From: Theionarchaea archaeon | GTDB lineage: Archaea; Methanobacteriota_B; Thermococci; Methanofastidiosales; SZ-28-30 | DNA length: 64,000 bases | Direction of reading: 5' to 3' | Assembly (NCBI GenBank): GCA_018992685.1 | Contig: JACVGT010000009.1 | Span: forward strand, 36,247-100,246 | Part shown: positions 52,248-62,022 of the stretch, piece by piece | Numbering within the stretch: the first letter of the stretch is position 1 | Layout of the letters: each line of letters starts with the position of its first letter | Position numbers and translations under genes: made by a program | Notes under the pieces: generated by a model | The model's database searches: none | Seen by the model: the letters and a program-made list of their open reading frames with translations, nothing else | What the model was told of the DNA's origin: nothing

Positions 52248-53549
52248 ATGCCAGAAAAAGTAATCATCATGGGTGCTGCAGGAAGAGACTTTCATGATTT
52301 CAATGTCTACTTCAGGAATAACCCCCAGTACGAGGTGGTGGCCTTCACTGCAACTCAGATTCCTGATATAGAGGGAAGGCAATATCCCCCTGAACTTGCT
52401 GGATCTCAATATCCTGAAGGAATACCTATACTGCCGGAAAGTGAACTACCTGCGTTAATTAAAAAGCATGATATAGACACTGTCTTCCTCTCTTACAGTG
52501 ATCTTCCTCATGAATATGTTATGCACAAAGCCTCTGAAGTGCTGGCTGCAGGCGCCAATTTTGAGCTCCTGGGGCCAAAATTCATTCAGCTGAAGTCCAC
52601 TGTCCCTGTTATCTCTATTTGCGCAGTGAGGACAGGGTGTGGCAAGAGCCAGACCACGAGACGGGTGGCAGACATTCTGAGAAAAGCAGGAAAGAAAGTG
52701 GTGGCAGTGAGACACCCCATGCCATACGGCGATTTGAGAGAGCAGATTGTCCAGAGGTATGCTACCTATGAGGACATGGACAAGCACAAGTGCACCATAG
52801 AAGAACGAGAGGAATATGAACCTCACATTGACAGAGGCGTCATTCTGTATGCGGGAGTGGACTATGAGAAGATTTTGAGGGAAGCTGAGAAGGAAGCAGA
52901 TATAATTCTGTGGGACGGGGGAAACAACGATTTTTCCTTTTATAAGTCAGATTTGCACATTGTGGTGGCCGATCCTCACAGATCGGGACATGAGTCGTGC
53001 TACCATCCCGGAGAAGCCAACATCAGAATGGCTGACGTTGTGGTGATCAACAAGGTGGATACGGCGTATCCTGAAGATGTATTTTCCCTCAGGACAAATA
53101 TCAGGCAGCTGGCTCCCAGTGCAGTGATTGTGGAGGCTGCATCTCCCCTGCTTATCGATGCAGACATTGCTGGAAAAGACGTGCTGGTAGTGGAAGATGG
53201 TCCCACCCTGACACACGGAGGAATGCCCTACGGAGCTGGGACTATGGCAGCTGAAAAGCTTGGTGCAACCCTTATTGATCCCTATCCCTATGCAGTAGGT
53301 TCCATCAGGGATACATTCGACAAGTTTGAGCACCTGGGACCTGTACTGCCTGCCATGGGGTACGGAAAGAAGCAGATCAAGGAACTCGAAGAGACCATCA
53401 ATGCAGTTGAATGTGATGCAGTGATCATTGGTACCCCAATTGACCTGAGCAGGATAGTCAAGATCAACAAGCCAGCATACAGAGTGATCTACGAGTTGCA
53501 GGAAATCGGAAAGCCCACACTGGAGGATGTCCTCAAGAGATTCCTCTAG
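52248..53549 (+). CDS. cpgS: Cyclic 2,3-diphosphoglycerate synthetase
   Basis: 433 residues from the ATG at 52248, 26 nt after TTTTTAAA; the frame to 52137 is an upstream extension. PEKVIIMGAAGRDFHDFNVY starts it; a P-loop RTGCGKSQTTRR follows, then WDGGNNDFSFYKSDLHIVVA and DVVVINKVDTAYPEDV. This is the cPGS pattern (an ATP-using enzyme that makes the osmolyte and thermoprotectant cDPG). It occurs in methanogens and some other archaea, so it hints at life at raised temperature or salt. Confidence 0.88.
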   Translation: MPEKVIIMGAAGRDFHDFNVYFRNNPQYEVVAFTATQIPDIEGRQYPPELAGSQYPEGIPILPESELPALIKKHDIDTVFLSYSDLPHEYVMHKASEVLAAGANFELLGPKFIQLKSTVPVISICAVRTGCGKSQTTRRVADILRKAGKKVVAVRHPMPYGDLREQIVQRYATYEDMDKHKCTIEEREEYEPHIDRGVILYAGVDYEKILREAEKEADIILWDGGNNDFSFYKSDLHIVVADPHRSGHESCYHPGEANIRMADVVVINKVDTAYPEDVFSLRTNIRQLAPSAVIVEAASPLLIDADIAGKDVLVVEDGPTLTHGGMPYGAGTMAAEKLGATLIDPYPYAVGSIRDTFDKFEHLGPVLPAMGYGKKQIKELEETINAVECDAVIIGTPIDLSRIVKINKPAYRVIYELQEIGKPTLEDVLKRFL

Positions 53550-53552
53550 TCT

Positions 53553-53575
53553 CTCTTTTTTGTTTTTTCTCTTAT
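53553..53575 (+). terminator. T-rich terminator after cpgS
   Basis: CTCTTTTTTGTTTTTTCTC lies just beyond the stop. Confidence 0.6.
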
Positions 53576-53776
53576 TCTTCTAATTCTTGTCCGATAAGTT
53601 CAGTGAGTTCACTGAGACCTTCTTGTGATTCTTGATAGGAACTGATTAATCGATAGGTCGAAACTCGGTGGATAATTCAGACATCCTCTAACGGAATCAG
53701 GACGTTCTTCCGGTGGGGGTGGCAAGAGTGCTCTCTGATGATCATGGTTTAAGTAGATGCATCCAGAGTGTCACGT

Positions 53777-54136
53777 GTGACGTTTTCGTACATCCTGGTC
53801 ATGGAACTCCTTCAGGATGCCACAGTGAGAGTGGGGAACCTGGGGAGCATTGACTTCAAGAAAGGGCTGTATTACTACGTGGGTTCTGCACCTTCAGAAA
53901 AACGGCTGGAGAGACACTTGAAAGAAGAGAAGAAGACACACTGGCACATTGACTATTTCTTGAAAGAAGCCAGAATCAGGGAGATATATGTCTCGGAGGA
54001 AAGAACAGAATGTGAGATAGCTCAGCACATGGAGTTGCCTTACATAAAAGGATTCGGCTGCAGCGACTGCAATTGCCCTTCTCACTTGTTCCAGGGGAAT
54101 CTGGTGATGACTCCCGACCTGAAGAAATACTACTGA
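53777..54136 (+). CDS. DUF123 (GIY-YIG-like) protein
   Basis: 119 residues from a GTG at 53777, which is 26 nt after TTTAAG (53748-53753); a GTG at 53768 is the alternative. FSYILVMELLQDATVRVGNL, KGLYYYVGSAPSEKRLERHL and HWHIDYFLKEARI, with CSDCNCPSHLF near the end, are DUF123 motifs. The domain is nuclease-like (GIY-YIG) but its true role in archaea is not known. The Cys trio may bind metal. Confidence 0.85.
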   Translation: MTFSYILVMELLQDATVRVGNLGSIDFKKGLYYYVGSAPSEKRLERHLKEEKKTHWHIDYFLKEARIREIYVSEERTECEIAQHMELPYIKGFGCSDCNCPSHLFQGNLVMTPDLKKYY

Positions 54137-54215
54137 CTGTTTTCATCATCGCGAATTCAGGCAGTCAGCCAGGTTGAAATACATCAGGAGAGAAAAGAAT
54201 TTCTCAGTCCCGTGA

Positions 54216-57200
54216 TCACACGAGAACTGTTTCAGGTTCCAGAGTTTCTTTGTATTCTGCAATCTTCTCCAGTTCCACCGATACGATCTTGGAGATACTG
54301 TCCTTCATTGACACGCCGTAGAGAATATCTGCTGCTGCCATCATCACATCTCTCAGGGTGATTACAATGAACTGGGTATCCTCGGATGACTTCTTGATCA
54401 GTTCTGCCACTCTTGTTGCATTTTCATCGTCCAGGTGGGCATCAATTTCATCAAACACATAGAATGGTGCAGGTTTATACTGTTGAACGGCAAACACAAA
54501 CGCAAGGGCAGTCAGGGCCTTTTCCCCCCCAGACATGGCCTCGACCCGTTTCAGCTCCTTTCCCATAGGAGAGGCCTCGATCTCCAGCCCTCCATCAAAG
54601 GGTTCTTCGTCATTTTCCAGTATGAGAGAGCCAGAACCTCCCGGAGATAGTTCCGCGAAGATGCGGGAGAAATTTTCTGCCACATTGTAGAAAGCCTCAA
54701 AGAAGACAGTTTTCTTCTGAGATTCCACCTCTGCAATGAACTCCAGTACGGATTCTCTCTCCTTGTACAATTTGTCAATACGGGTCTTCAATTCAATATA
54801 CCGCAACTGTACTTCTTCAAATTCCTCCACAGCCCGCATGTTAATGGGCTCCAGCTTCTCTTTTTCTGTTTCCATTTGCTTTATTTTGAACCGCAGTTCC
54901 TTCAGGTCTCCATACTCTCCCTCTACAGGGTACTGGGCACTCAAATCTCTCAATTCCTCAATGGTAGCCCCGAGCTGTGTCTTCTGGCTTTCCAGCAGGT
55001 TGAGGGCAGATTCACATTCATACACTTTTTTCTGGAGAGTTTCCTTCTGTTGCCGCAACGCAGCTATCTCATCCCGTATCCGGGTCCTGTCACTACGCAA
55101 CTTTCTGATTTTTTCATCAAATGTCTGTTCATCATTTACTCGTTCTGCCAGTTCCACGTCAAGATCTTCTTTTTCTTTCTTCCTTGACGCAATGTTCTGT
55201 TCTTTTTCCTCAATCTGAGGTATCAGTTCCTGCACGGTCTTTTCTAGTCTTTCAATATCTTCTCCGAGATACTTCAACGTTGATTCTGCCTGTACCTTTT
55301 CTGATTCAGTTTCGCCCAGTTGACCTCGATTCAGTTCCAACTCTTTCTCGATGCGTTCCAGTTCATCCTGTCGCAATGGTCTGGCGATTTCCTCCTTTTC
55401 TTGTTCCAGAGAGGCCACTTCTGCTTCCAGGCTGTTCTTCTTTTCGCTTACAGTGGATAACTCCTCCTTCTTACTGGTAAGTTGGCGAATGACAGCATCA
55501 ACTCTCTCCCTCACACTCTTAATTTCTCTGTCCACAGTATTTTCTTCTTTTGTGAGTCGTTCTAATTCTTTCTGGAGAACAGGTACTTTTTCTTCCAGCT
55601 TGAGCTTCTCATCATACGTTTTCTGCAATTCGGGTTCTACGGTAGATAATTCTTCTGCTAAATCAGTACGCCTCTGCTTCAGTGCCTGTAATTCTTCCTG
55701 TAACTTCTTGAACTGGGTCTGATCCTGCGAAATAAGGAATGCACTGGAGTACTTCCTCTTGAAGTAGTGTCCTCCTGTTATGGCACCGCCCCTCTCAAAA
55801 ATGTCACCTTCCAGGGTGACAAACCGTTTTCCTCGGACATCAACGTCCAGGGTTTCTACCACAAGAGTATCAGAAAACACATCTTCAAACGCAGGTCTAA
55901 ACCGGGGATCGAAGGCTACCAGGTTGACTGCATAGTCGATCACTCCCTTTTCCTTGATGGGGGGGAGACTCCTACCCTGCATTCTGTCCAGGGGAAGGAA
56001 GGTGGCCCTTCCTGCTTTTATCTGTTTCAGGTAAGAGATACAGCGTTTTGCCGTGTCAGTGGTGTCCACCACAATATTGTGGATGCGAGATCCTGCAGCG
56101 ACTTCAAGGGCAACCTGGTATCGTGCATCAGTTTCACCCAGCTGGGAAATGGTTCCATAGACTCCCAGGAACTTGTGTTTCGCCTCAAGGATGGTGTTCA
56201 CTGCTTTATATGGAGAAGCTCTCTGGTCTTCCTTGAATGCCTGGAGTTTGGAGTGCAGCTTGATGGACTCAGACCGTTTGGCGAGGAATTCAGTATCAAT
56301 GTCAGATAGCTCGGATTTCAGTTCTTTTCTTTGTTGGGAACGGTTATTGTATGTAACGGCGGTCTGAGAGACACGCTCCTGGACTGTGGCAAAGGTGTCC
56401 TGAAGGTTCTGCAATTCCAGGGCTATTCCCTCCCTTTCCTGAGCAAGCGAGGCGCAGGTCCCCTCAAGCTCGGTCCTCGTGCTGGTCAGGGTCTGGATGG
56501 TGTTGACCAGAATGTCCTCTTGTGCCTCCAGCGAGAAGAAGGCATCTTTTTTCTCATCCAGTTCTTTCGATATTCTCTCAAGGTTTTCCAGGCCTGTCTC
56601 TGATAGTACTGACACGTGCTTCTGGTATTCTTCCTTGAGTTCTGATATTTTCTGGGCCAATTCCTTCTTCTTCTGTTTCAGGAGAGTTATCTTCTCTGAT
56701 TCTTTCTGAATCTGTGCAGCGTTTTCCCGTTGTGTCTTGAGATACGTGTCCTTCCTTGCCAGGAGCTGGGTTCTTTGTTCGTGAAGAAATCTCAGTCCTT
56801 CTTCAATAGTCCTCAGTTCCCCCCTGAGTCTTTCGATTTCTCTGGTAATGGAAACATGTTTTTCTTCTCCCAGTTTCTCAATCTCAGAATTAATCAGGTC
56901 AAAGTTCTCTTCCTTCTGGGAGATGGCCAGGACAACATTAGAAATCTTCTGCCTGCTTTCTGTTGCATCTTTCTTATTTCTTGTGATGGCCTCTTCTGTC
57001 TTCTTGAGGTTGTGTTGAGCTTCATGCAATTCTCCCTTGTACAGCCATCCTTTGCTCTTATACACTTCTTCTTTCAGGAACTGGTAACGAAGGGCGTCAC
57101 TTTTTTCTGCTTCTAACCTGGTCATCTGTTTTTCAACTTCATTCATGACCAGCTCGACGCGGGCGATATTTTCCTCAGCTTTCTCCAATTCTCTATCTCC

Positions 57201-57734
57201 CCTCTCTCTCCGTTCATTGTATTCAGCAATGCCAGAGATTTCTTCAATGACTCCCCTTCTTTCCCAGGAACTCATTTTGATAAACCGAGTAATGTCACCC
57301 TGCATGATAATATTGTGTCCTTCAGGGAAGATGCCGACCTGAGAGAGGACATCCAGAACGTAGGTACGGGTTTCTCTTTTCCTGTTTATTCTGTATACGC
57401 TTTTTCCCGTGGTGTCAACACTCCGGGAGATGATTACTTCTTTCCTTTCAAAGGGCAGTTCATCATGTGAATTGTCCAGGTACAAAGATACTTCTGCATA
57501 TCTGGCAGGGTTCATCGTCTTGGATCCGGCAAAGATGAGATCTGACAAAACAACTGCTCTCATGGATTTTGTGGATAATCGACCCAGGACGAAGGAGACA
57601 GCATCAATAATATTGGATTTTCCGCTGCCATTGGGACCTACTATGCAGGTGAAGTCTTTGGAAAGGGCGACAGACACTGTTCTGTTCCCATATGATTTGA
57701 AACCCTTGGTGGTGATCTTCTTGATGTAGACCAT
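54216..57734 (-). CDS. smc: SMC chromosome-segregation ATPase
   Basis: 1172 residues from the ATG at 57734 with GGGAG upstream; a longer frame to 57848 starts before the TTTTTATGG promoter. Walker A VGPNGSGKSN at about 32-41; coiled coils to about 500; hinge near 510-645 (LGVYGTISQLGETDARYQVA); second coiled coil; ABC signature MSGGEKALTALAF near 1065; Walker B FYVFDEIDAHLDD near 1090. It organises and segregates chromosomes. ScpA/ScpB partners are not encoded in the window. Confidence 0.97.
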   Translation of the reverse strand: MVYIKKITTKGFKSYGNRTVSVALSKDFTCIVGPNGSGKSNIIDAVSFVLGRLSTKSMRAVVLSDLIFAGSKTMNPARYAEVSLYLDNSHDELPFERKEVIISRSVDTTGKSVYRINRKRETRTYVLDVLSQVGIFPEGHNIIMQGDITRFIKMSSWERRGVIEEISGIAEYNERRERGDRELEKAEENIARVELVMNEVEKQMTRLEAEKSDALRYQFLKEEVYKSKGWLYKGELHEAQHNLKKTEEAITRNKKDATESRQKISNVVLAISQKEENFDLINSEIEKLGEEKHVSITREIERLRGELRTIEEGLRFLHEQRTQLLARKDTYLKTQRENAAQIQKESEKITLLKQKKKELAQKISELKEEYQKHVSVLSETGLENLERISKELDEKKDAFFSLEAQEDILVNTIQTLTSTRTELEGTCASLAQEREGIALELQNLQDTFATVQERVSQTAVTYNNRSQQRKELKSELSDIDTEFLAKRSESIKLHSKLQAFKEDQRASPYKAVNTILEAKHKFLGVYGTISQLGETDARYQVALEVAAGSRIHNIVVDTTDTAKRCISYLKQIKAGRATFLPLDRMQGRSLPPIKEKGVIDYAVNLVAFDPRFRPAFEDVFSDTLVVETLDVDVRGKRFVTLEGDIFERGGAITGGHYFKRKYSSAFLISQDQTQFKKLQEELQALKQRRTDLAEELSTVEPELQKTYDEKLKLEEKVPVLQKELERLTKEENTVDREIKSVRERVDAVIRQLTSKKEELSTVSEKKNSLEAEVASLEQEKEEIARPLRQDELERIEKELELNRGQLGETESEKVQAESTLKYLGEDIERLEKTVQELIPQIEEKEQNIASRKKEKEDLDVELAERVNDEQTFDEKIRKLRSDRTRIRDEIAALRQQKETLQKKVYECESALNLLESQKTQLGATIEELRDLSAQYPVEGEYGDLKELRFKIKQMETEKEKLEPINMRAVEEFEEVQLRYIELKTRIDKLYKERESVLEFIAEVESQKKTVFFEAFYNVAENFSRIFAELSPGGSGSLILENDEEPFDGGLEIEASPMGKELKRVEAMSGGEKALTALAFVFAVQQYKPAPFYVFDEIDAHLDDENATRVAELIKKSSEDTQFIVITLRDVMMAAADILYGVSMKDSISKIVSVELEKIAEYKETLEPETVLV

Positions 57735-57870
57735 ATTCTTCTCCCTTTGATGTAAATTCATCCTTTCCATAAAAAGGTTTCGATTGCTGAAGCTGGCAAT
57801 TGCTGGCAGAAGCTGAAATATTGCTGCGGGAGGGCTCGCTCCCAGCAAACTCTCAGAGGCATGCCCACGA

Positions 57871-58233
57871 TCACCCTAACCTGGCCCCATTGGGAACGTG
57901 AGTCTCTGGGACAGCCAAAACGGGCCTGATCTTATCTTGATATCCAATATCAAGAAGCATGCCTTGAGACACTTCACCCATCATCTGCCTTGGTTTCAGA
58001 TTGATGATGAATAGCGCCTGTTTTCCTTCCACCTCACGGGGGTTCTCACGCTCCTGTTTGATTCCTGCCAGAATTGTTCGCGTGTGATCGCCAAAATCCA
58101 CTGTAAAGCGGACCAGTTGTTTTGACTTTGCGATATCCTCCACACGTTCAATAGTTCCAACACGAATATCAACCTTGTCAAAGATGTCAAGAGAGATTTC
58201 GGGCTTAACGGGAGCAGGTAAAATAGACTTCAT
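57871..58233 (-). CDS. tRNA-binding (EMAP/CsaA-like) domain protein
   Basis: 120 residues from the ATG at 58233, with a TTCATAAG box near 58254-58261. FDKVDIRVGTIERVEDIAKS, LAGIKQERENPREVEGKQAL and ALFIINLKPRQMMGEVSQGM are the OB-fold of CsaA and of the C-terminus of methionyl-tRNA synthetase. Encoded alone, it may bind tRNA or help an aminoacyl-tRNA synthetase in trans. Confidence 0.88.
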   Translation of the reverse strand: MKSILPAPVKPEISLDIFDKVDIRVGTIERVEDIAKSKQLVRFTVDFGDHTRTILAGIKQERENPREVEGKQALFIINLKPRQMMGEVSQGMLLDIGYQDKIRPVLAVPETHVPNGARLG

Positions 58234-58446
58234 GGGGGGTAGTACGGTGGCGAACTTATGAACCTTTCCAGGAATCTGCGTTGGTGCATGGGGCACCTTT
58301 CAACGAGTCTCATGCACATCCACTGCCTCTGTCTTGTGACGGTTACAATCATTCCAGAAGAGGAAGAATTCCACACGTTACCATGTCCTCTTTTCGCACG
58401 ATGGTGAGTCAAGGTGGACAGTAATCAGTTTCAGTTATTACTCAAA

Positions 58447-58475
58447 AGCCTCAAAAAAAAAATCAAAAAAGAGCA
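58447..58475 (-). terminator. T-rich terminator of the SCP2 operon
   Basis: Minus-strand TTTTTTGATTTTTTTTTTGAG follows the stop at 58478. Confidence 0.6.
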
Positions 58476-58477
58476 GA

Positions 58478-58840
58478 TTACATTCCCATCATGACATTCA
58501 TGATGAGCTGGTTCATGGGAACCATTTCGTGGCCATTACCGACGACCACCATTTCCCACTTCTTGATGGCTTCCAATGGATCTGCTCTTCCAGTGAATAT
58601 TTGCATCAGCAAGTCAGACGGTGCCCTGAATATGATATCTGGAGAGGGATACTCACCTTCTTTCACCTTTGCCCCTTTTCCGGTAATGATGACGTAGTAG
58701 AATTTGCCGTCAGTCTCCACCTGCAGCACCTTCCCATCATAGGCACCAGCCCAATCAGCCATAATCTTGAGAGCATCCTCTTTCTTGTTCCCCTGTTGAA
58801 TCACCATCTGCAAGAACTTGTGCACGTCTTCAGCTGTCAT
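58478..58840 (-). CDS. SCP2 sterol/lipid-binding domain protein
   Basis: 120 residues from the ATG at 58840 with AGGAGGTGA upstream; the ATG overlaps the previous stop. ALKIMADWAGAYDGKVLQVE, KFYYVIITGKGAKVKEG, PSPDIIFRAPSDLLMQIFTG and RADPLEAIKKWEMVVVGNG fit the SCP2 fold that holds lipids. Last gene of an operon with a nitroreductase and two small proteins; a lipid or lipid-like cofactor may be the shared substrate. Confidence 0.82.
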   Translation of the reverse strand: MTAEDVHKFLQMVIQQGNKKEDALKIMADWAGAYDGKVLQVETDGKFYYVIITGKGAKVKEGEYPSPDIIFRAPSDLLMQIFTGRADPLEAIKKWEMVVVGNGHEMVPMNQLIMNVMMGM

Positions 58841-59115
58841 CCTTTCTTCACCTCCTCTACCCATGCCTTGACTGCATTCAGTGCAGCATTATTCACGCTG
58901 GAAGCATGAGCATTGCCGAACTTCTTTTTTACTGCAGACAAGAAGTCCTGATACAGTTCGTGGTCCATCACCAGGTACACTCTGCCTTTTCTGTTTTCCA
59001 CCAGAGATTGAGCAAGGAATTCAGAATACTCAAAGAACTCATGTTCAATATCATCAAGTTTCAATCGGGGATACCCCAGCCACTCAGAACCAGGTGCCTT
59101 CCTGAATTTTGCCAT
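58837..59115 (-). CDS. Small protein between RHH-like and SCP2 genes
   Basis: 92 residues with a GGAGGGAGTAAT ribosome binding site. KLDDIEHEFFEYSEFLAQSL, then GRVYLVMDHELYQDFLSAVK and NNAALNAVKAWVEEVKKG. The C-terminal helices resemble a ribbon-helix-helix, but no clear family is recognised. It overlaps the SCP2 gene (ATGA). Confidence 0.6.
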   Translation of the reverse strand: MAKFRKAPGSEWLGYPRLKLDDIEHEFFEYSEFLAQSLVENRKGRVYLVMDHELYQDFLSAVKKKFGNAHASSVNNAALNAVKAWVEEVKKG

Positions 59116-59116
59116 A

Positions 59117-59353
59117 TTACTCCCTCCTTACTACTTCATCTTCTTTCAGCTTCAAGAATCCAGAGAGAAAGGGCCACTGAACTACGTATCGCATTCCCCT
59201 AGCACTTCTCCAGGTACCTGCATAAATAGCTCCGCCTGGATTGTTCACATACTGATCCAGTATATACCTGACAGCAGTTTCCAGAGGCAGATTAGCTCCT
59301 TCTGCAATTTCATCCAGTTTCTTTTCAACTTCAGGAGATACATTTACTTCCAT
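59117..59353 (-). CDS. Small ribbon-helix-helix-like protein
   Basis: 78 residues. MEVNVSPEVEKKLDEIAEGA then NLPLETAVRYILDQYV resembles CopG/RHH proteins; the rest is GTWRSARGMRYVVQWPFLSG and an acidic tail. AGGAGGAATAACT precedes the ATG. It may regulate this operon or form a complex with its neighbour. Low certainty on function. Confidence 0.6.
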   Translation of the reverse strand: MEVNVSPEVEKKLDEIAEGANLPLETAVRYILDQYVNNPGGAIYAGTWRSARGMRYVVQWPFLSGFLKLKEDEVVRRE

Positions 59354-59355
59354 AG

Positions 59356-60048
59356 TTATTCCTCCTCTCTAAATGCCAACCGTGTGTAGGGATTTCCCCA
59401 TCGTTCACTGTAAAATACTGATTCCAGCGGGAATCGGGAGGGGCCCATCATCCGTGGCTTCTTGGGGACACCAACGGATAAGGTAGCTACCGGTATCCAC
59501 GTCCTGGGGACACCAATCCTCTCACAAATCAGTTCATTTCGCCTGGGCTCCATGATGGGAAAGGCCTGGAATCCGGCTCCATATCCAAGAGCATGGGCCG
59601 CATACCACATATTCAGTATGCCCATGGCTACCACGATGGATCCGAAGTACTCCAGCTCGTAAATCAAGGGAGAGTCATGGAACGTCTCACTCCCACATCC
59701 AATGATGACCGCATCTGCATCTTTGGGGTACAAGAACAGATCACCGGAGCGCATGTCCTCAAAGGTTCCCGGCCTGTTCCTGTCAGGCAAGTACCAGAGT
59801 CTGCCCTGCGTCAGTTCGTAGGCAGCAGATCCGAATACCTCGCTTGCTGCATTCTTAGAAATATCACTAATGAACTCCTTCAACTCCTGATCTTCTCTAA
59901 CGATCACATATCTCCACATCTGCATGTTTTCCGGGCTAGGGGCATACCGCGCTGCATCTAGAATCTTCTCTAAGTCCTCATCAGGGATTCTTTCCCCTGT
60001 AAAATCTCTGATACTTCTTCTTGTCCTGATTGCTTCAAATATGTCCAT
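59356..60048 (-). CDS. Nitroreductase-family flavoprotein
   Basis: 230 residues from the ATG at 60048 with AGGAGG upstream and TTTTTAAAT near 60083-60091; the frame to 60126 is an extension. EAIRTRRSIRDFTGERIPDE and RYAPSPENMQMWRYVIVRED are the FMN site; WYAAHALGYGAGFQAFPIM and VATLSVGVPKKPRMMGPSRF the end. It differs from the other three nitroreductases in having a longer middle insert. First gene of the operon that ends with SCP2. Confidence 0.9.
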   Translation of the reverse strand: MDIFEAIRTRRSIRDFTGERIPDEDLEKILDAARYAPSPENMQMWRYVIVREDQELKEFISDISKNAASEVFGSAAYELTQGRLWYLPDRNRPGTFEDMRSGDLFLYPKDADAVIIGCGSETFHDSPLIYELEYFGSIVVAMGILNMWYAAHALGYGAGFQAFPIMEPRRNELICERIGVPRTWIPVATLSVGVPKKPRMMGPSRFPLESVFYSERWGNPYTRLAFREEE

Positions 60049-60287
60049 CTTCGAAACCTCCTGAAACCTCAAGGGTTGCAAATTTAAAAAGCTTTTGGTG
60101 ATATGTTGACACGCCAGCAAATCCACAATTTGACACCGTATTTCGATGTAAGGTATCTTGCGGTTACATGATACGATCCTCCTGGAATGTGAGTTACGTT
60201 CTGAGCATGGAGTGAACCTGTACCATTGAGGGTTGTTACCCCTGCAGCTGTCCGCTTTCTGAATTATCCACCGTAAATCGAATATGA

Positions 60288-60470
60288 CACCTCAAAGATG
60301 AGATTGATCCTCTATACAGTCCATGCTGTGTCAACAGAGGAGGTGACGTACAAGAGTACGTGAAGATGGCTGAGAAGGTTTACATGGGTGGACACTACAT
60401 TGCTGCACACTGATGGGCACTGAAAGCACTGGAACTTCTACAGGAGATAGATGAGTGTTGTACCCAGTAA
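60288..60470 (+). pseudogene. Decayed copy of the propeller protein's C-terminal domain
   Basis: Read in one frame from 60288: HLKDEIDPLYSPCCVNR then DVQEYVKMAEKVYMGGHYIA, a TGA at 60411, WALKALELLQEIDECCTQ and stop at 60470. The gene at 6800-8083 ends with nearly the same sequence (SDPLYSTCCVNRLDEVQEYL; WALKALELLQEIEECCTQ). No propeller is left. It lies in a 514-bp stretch (60049-60562) with nothing else but promoters. Confidence 0.88.
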
Positions 60471-60562
60471 AGGGCTTTTTCTTTCTATTCTGTGTGATGA
60501 AGAATAAGAGGAGTCCTGTTCTGGATGCTGTCATTATTTAAAGTTGGAAGCAAAGTAGTAGT

Positions 60563-61927
60563 ATGGAAGAATATGATGTTGTGGTCATTGGATCCGGGTC
60601 GGGTGCTACCATTGCCAGTAGGGCACTGTCTGAAGGAATGACCGTAGCTCTGGTGGACAGAGGGCCGTTGGGAGGAACGTGCTTGAATGTGGGGTGCATA
60701 CCATCTAAAATGCTCATATATCCTGCAGACGTCGTTGCTGAAATCCAGGAAGCAAAGAGGCTGGGAATTACAGCAGAAGTAACCCATATTGACTTTACCT
60801 CAATCATGGGTAGAATGAGAGACATAGTACGTGAGGATCAGAACCATATGAGAAAAGGGATTGAGGCTGTGAAAACCCTGGGATTCTATGAGAACGAAGC
60901 CCATTTTACAGATGAGTACACACTGAATGTTGGCGGGAAATCCATAAAGGGAAAGAAGATGTTCCTTGTCTCCGGGGCGCGCCCATTGATACCCCCTGTT
61001 GCAGGATTGGACAGGGTGAACTACCTGACCAATGAGAGTGTTCTCGAGCTGACATCGCTCCCAGACAGTATGATAATCATTGGGGGAGGGTACATTGCAG
61101 CTGAGTACGGCCACTTTTTTGCCCCCATGGGGACACGGGTGACCATACTCCAGAGAGGTGATCGTCTCCTTGCCAATGAGGAGCCTGAGATCAGCGATTT
61201 ACTGAAGCAGGAGATGTCCAGGCGAATGCATATTGAAGTGAATACTGAAGCTGTTGACGTACGAAAAGACAAAAACTATACCGTTACCGGTAGAAATGTC
61301 GGGACGGGAGAAGAAACTGAATTCTCTGCTGAGCAGCTGCTGGTGGCAGCAGGGAGAAAATCCAATGCTGATCTCCTGACTGTTGAGAACACAGGAGTGA
61401 AGACAGACCAGAGAGGGTACATCACTGTCAATGAGTATCTGGAAACATCGAAGGAGAATATCTGGGCATTTGGTGATGCTATTGGCAGGGAAATGTTCAG
61501 GCACGTGGCCAATAGAGAGGCAGACATTGCATGGCACAACAGCATGCATGAGGAAAAAATCAAAATGGATTACTCTTCTGTCCCTCACGCTGTTTTCTCT
61601 CATCCACAGATTGCGTCAGTGGGGCTCACTGAAGAACAGGCAAGGAAGACCCATGACATCCTGGTGGGAAAGGCCAGGTATGCTGATGTGGCCAAAGGGA
61701 TGGCTATGATGGAAGATAGAGGATTCGCCAAGGCTATCGTGGAACGGGACACCTGGAAGATACTGGGATTCCATATTGTTGGTCCTTCTGCACCTATTCT
61801 GATTCAGGAAGTCATTGATGCTATGGCAGCAGGTGGCTCCATGGGATTTATCGGTCAGGGTATGCACATTCACCCTGCCCTGCCTGAATTAGTGGTCACT
61901 GCCCTCAGCTCGTTGAGGAAGCCTTGA
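60563..61927 (+). CDS. Dihydrolipoamide dehydrogenase-like flavoprotein disulfide reductase
   Basis: 454 residues. VVVIGSGSGATIASRAL binds FAD; the redox pair is C40 and C45 in GGTCLNVGCIPSKM; NAD site IIIGGGYIAAEYGHFF; the C-terminal active-site His/Glu lies in HIHPALPELV. Family members act on lipoamide, trypanothione or Hg(II). No 2-oxo-acid dehydrogenase genes are nearby, so the substrate stays open. TTTAAAG near 60538-60543 makes the ATG leaderless. Confidence 0.92.
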   Translation: MEEYDVVVIGSGSGATIASRALSEGMTVALVDRGPLGGTCLNVGCIPSKMLIYPADVVAEIQEAKRLGITAEVTHIDFTSIMGRMRDIVREDQNHMRKGIEAVKTLGFYENEAHFTDEYTLNVGGKSIKGKKMFLVSGARPLIPPVAGLDRVNYLTNESVLELTSLPDSMIIIGGGYIAAEYGHFFAPMGTRVTILQRGDRLLANEEPEISDLLKQEMSRRMHIEVNTEAVDVRKDKNYTVTGRNVGTGEETEFSAEQLLVAAGRKSNADLLTVENTGVKTDQRGYITVNEYLETSKENIWAFGDAIGREMFRHVANREADIAWHNSMHEEKIKMDYSSVPHAVFSHPQIASVGLTEEQARKTHDILVGKARYADVAKGMAMMEDRGFAKAIVERDTWKILGFHIVGPSAPILIQEVIDAMAAGGSMGFIGQGMHIHPALPELVVTALSSLRKP

Positions 61928-62022
61928 AGGCACAGGGGCAGCGTTCCTGTTTGAAACAAAGGAAGACAGAGTACTGAAATTTCAACAGGGTGGTCTCGAT
62001 TCTGACCTTTTCACCCAGACCG

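Noticed and set aside
55767-56309. 180-codon plus-strand frame
   Set aside because: Antisense to the SMC hinge region, which is strongly conserved.
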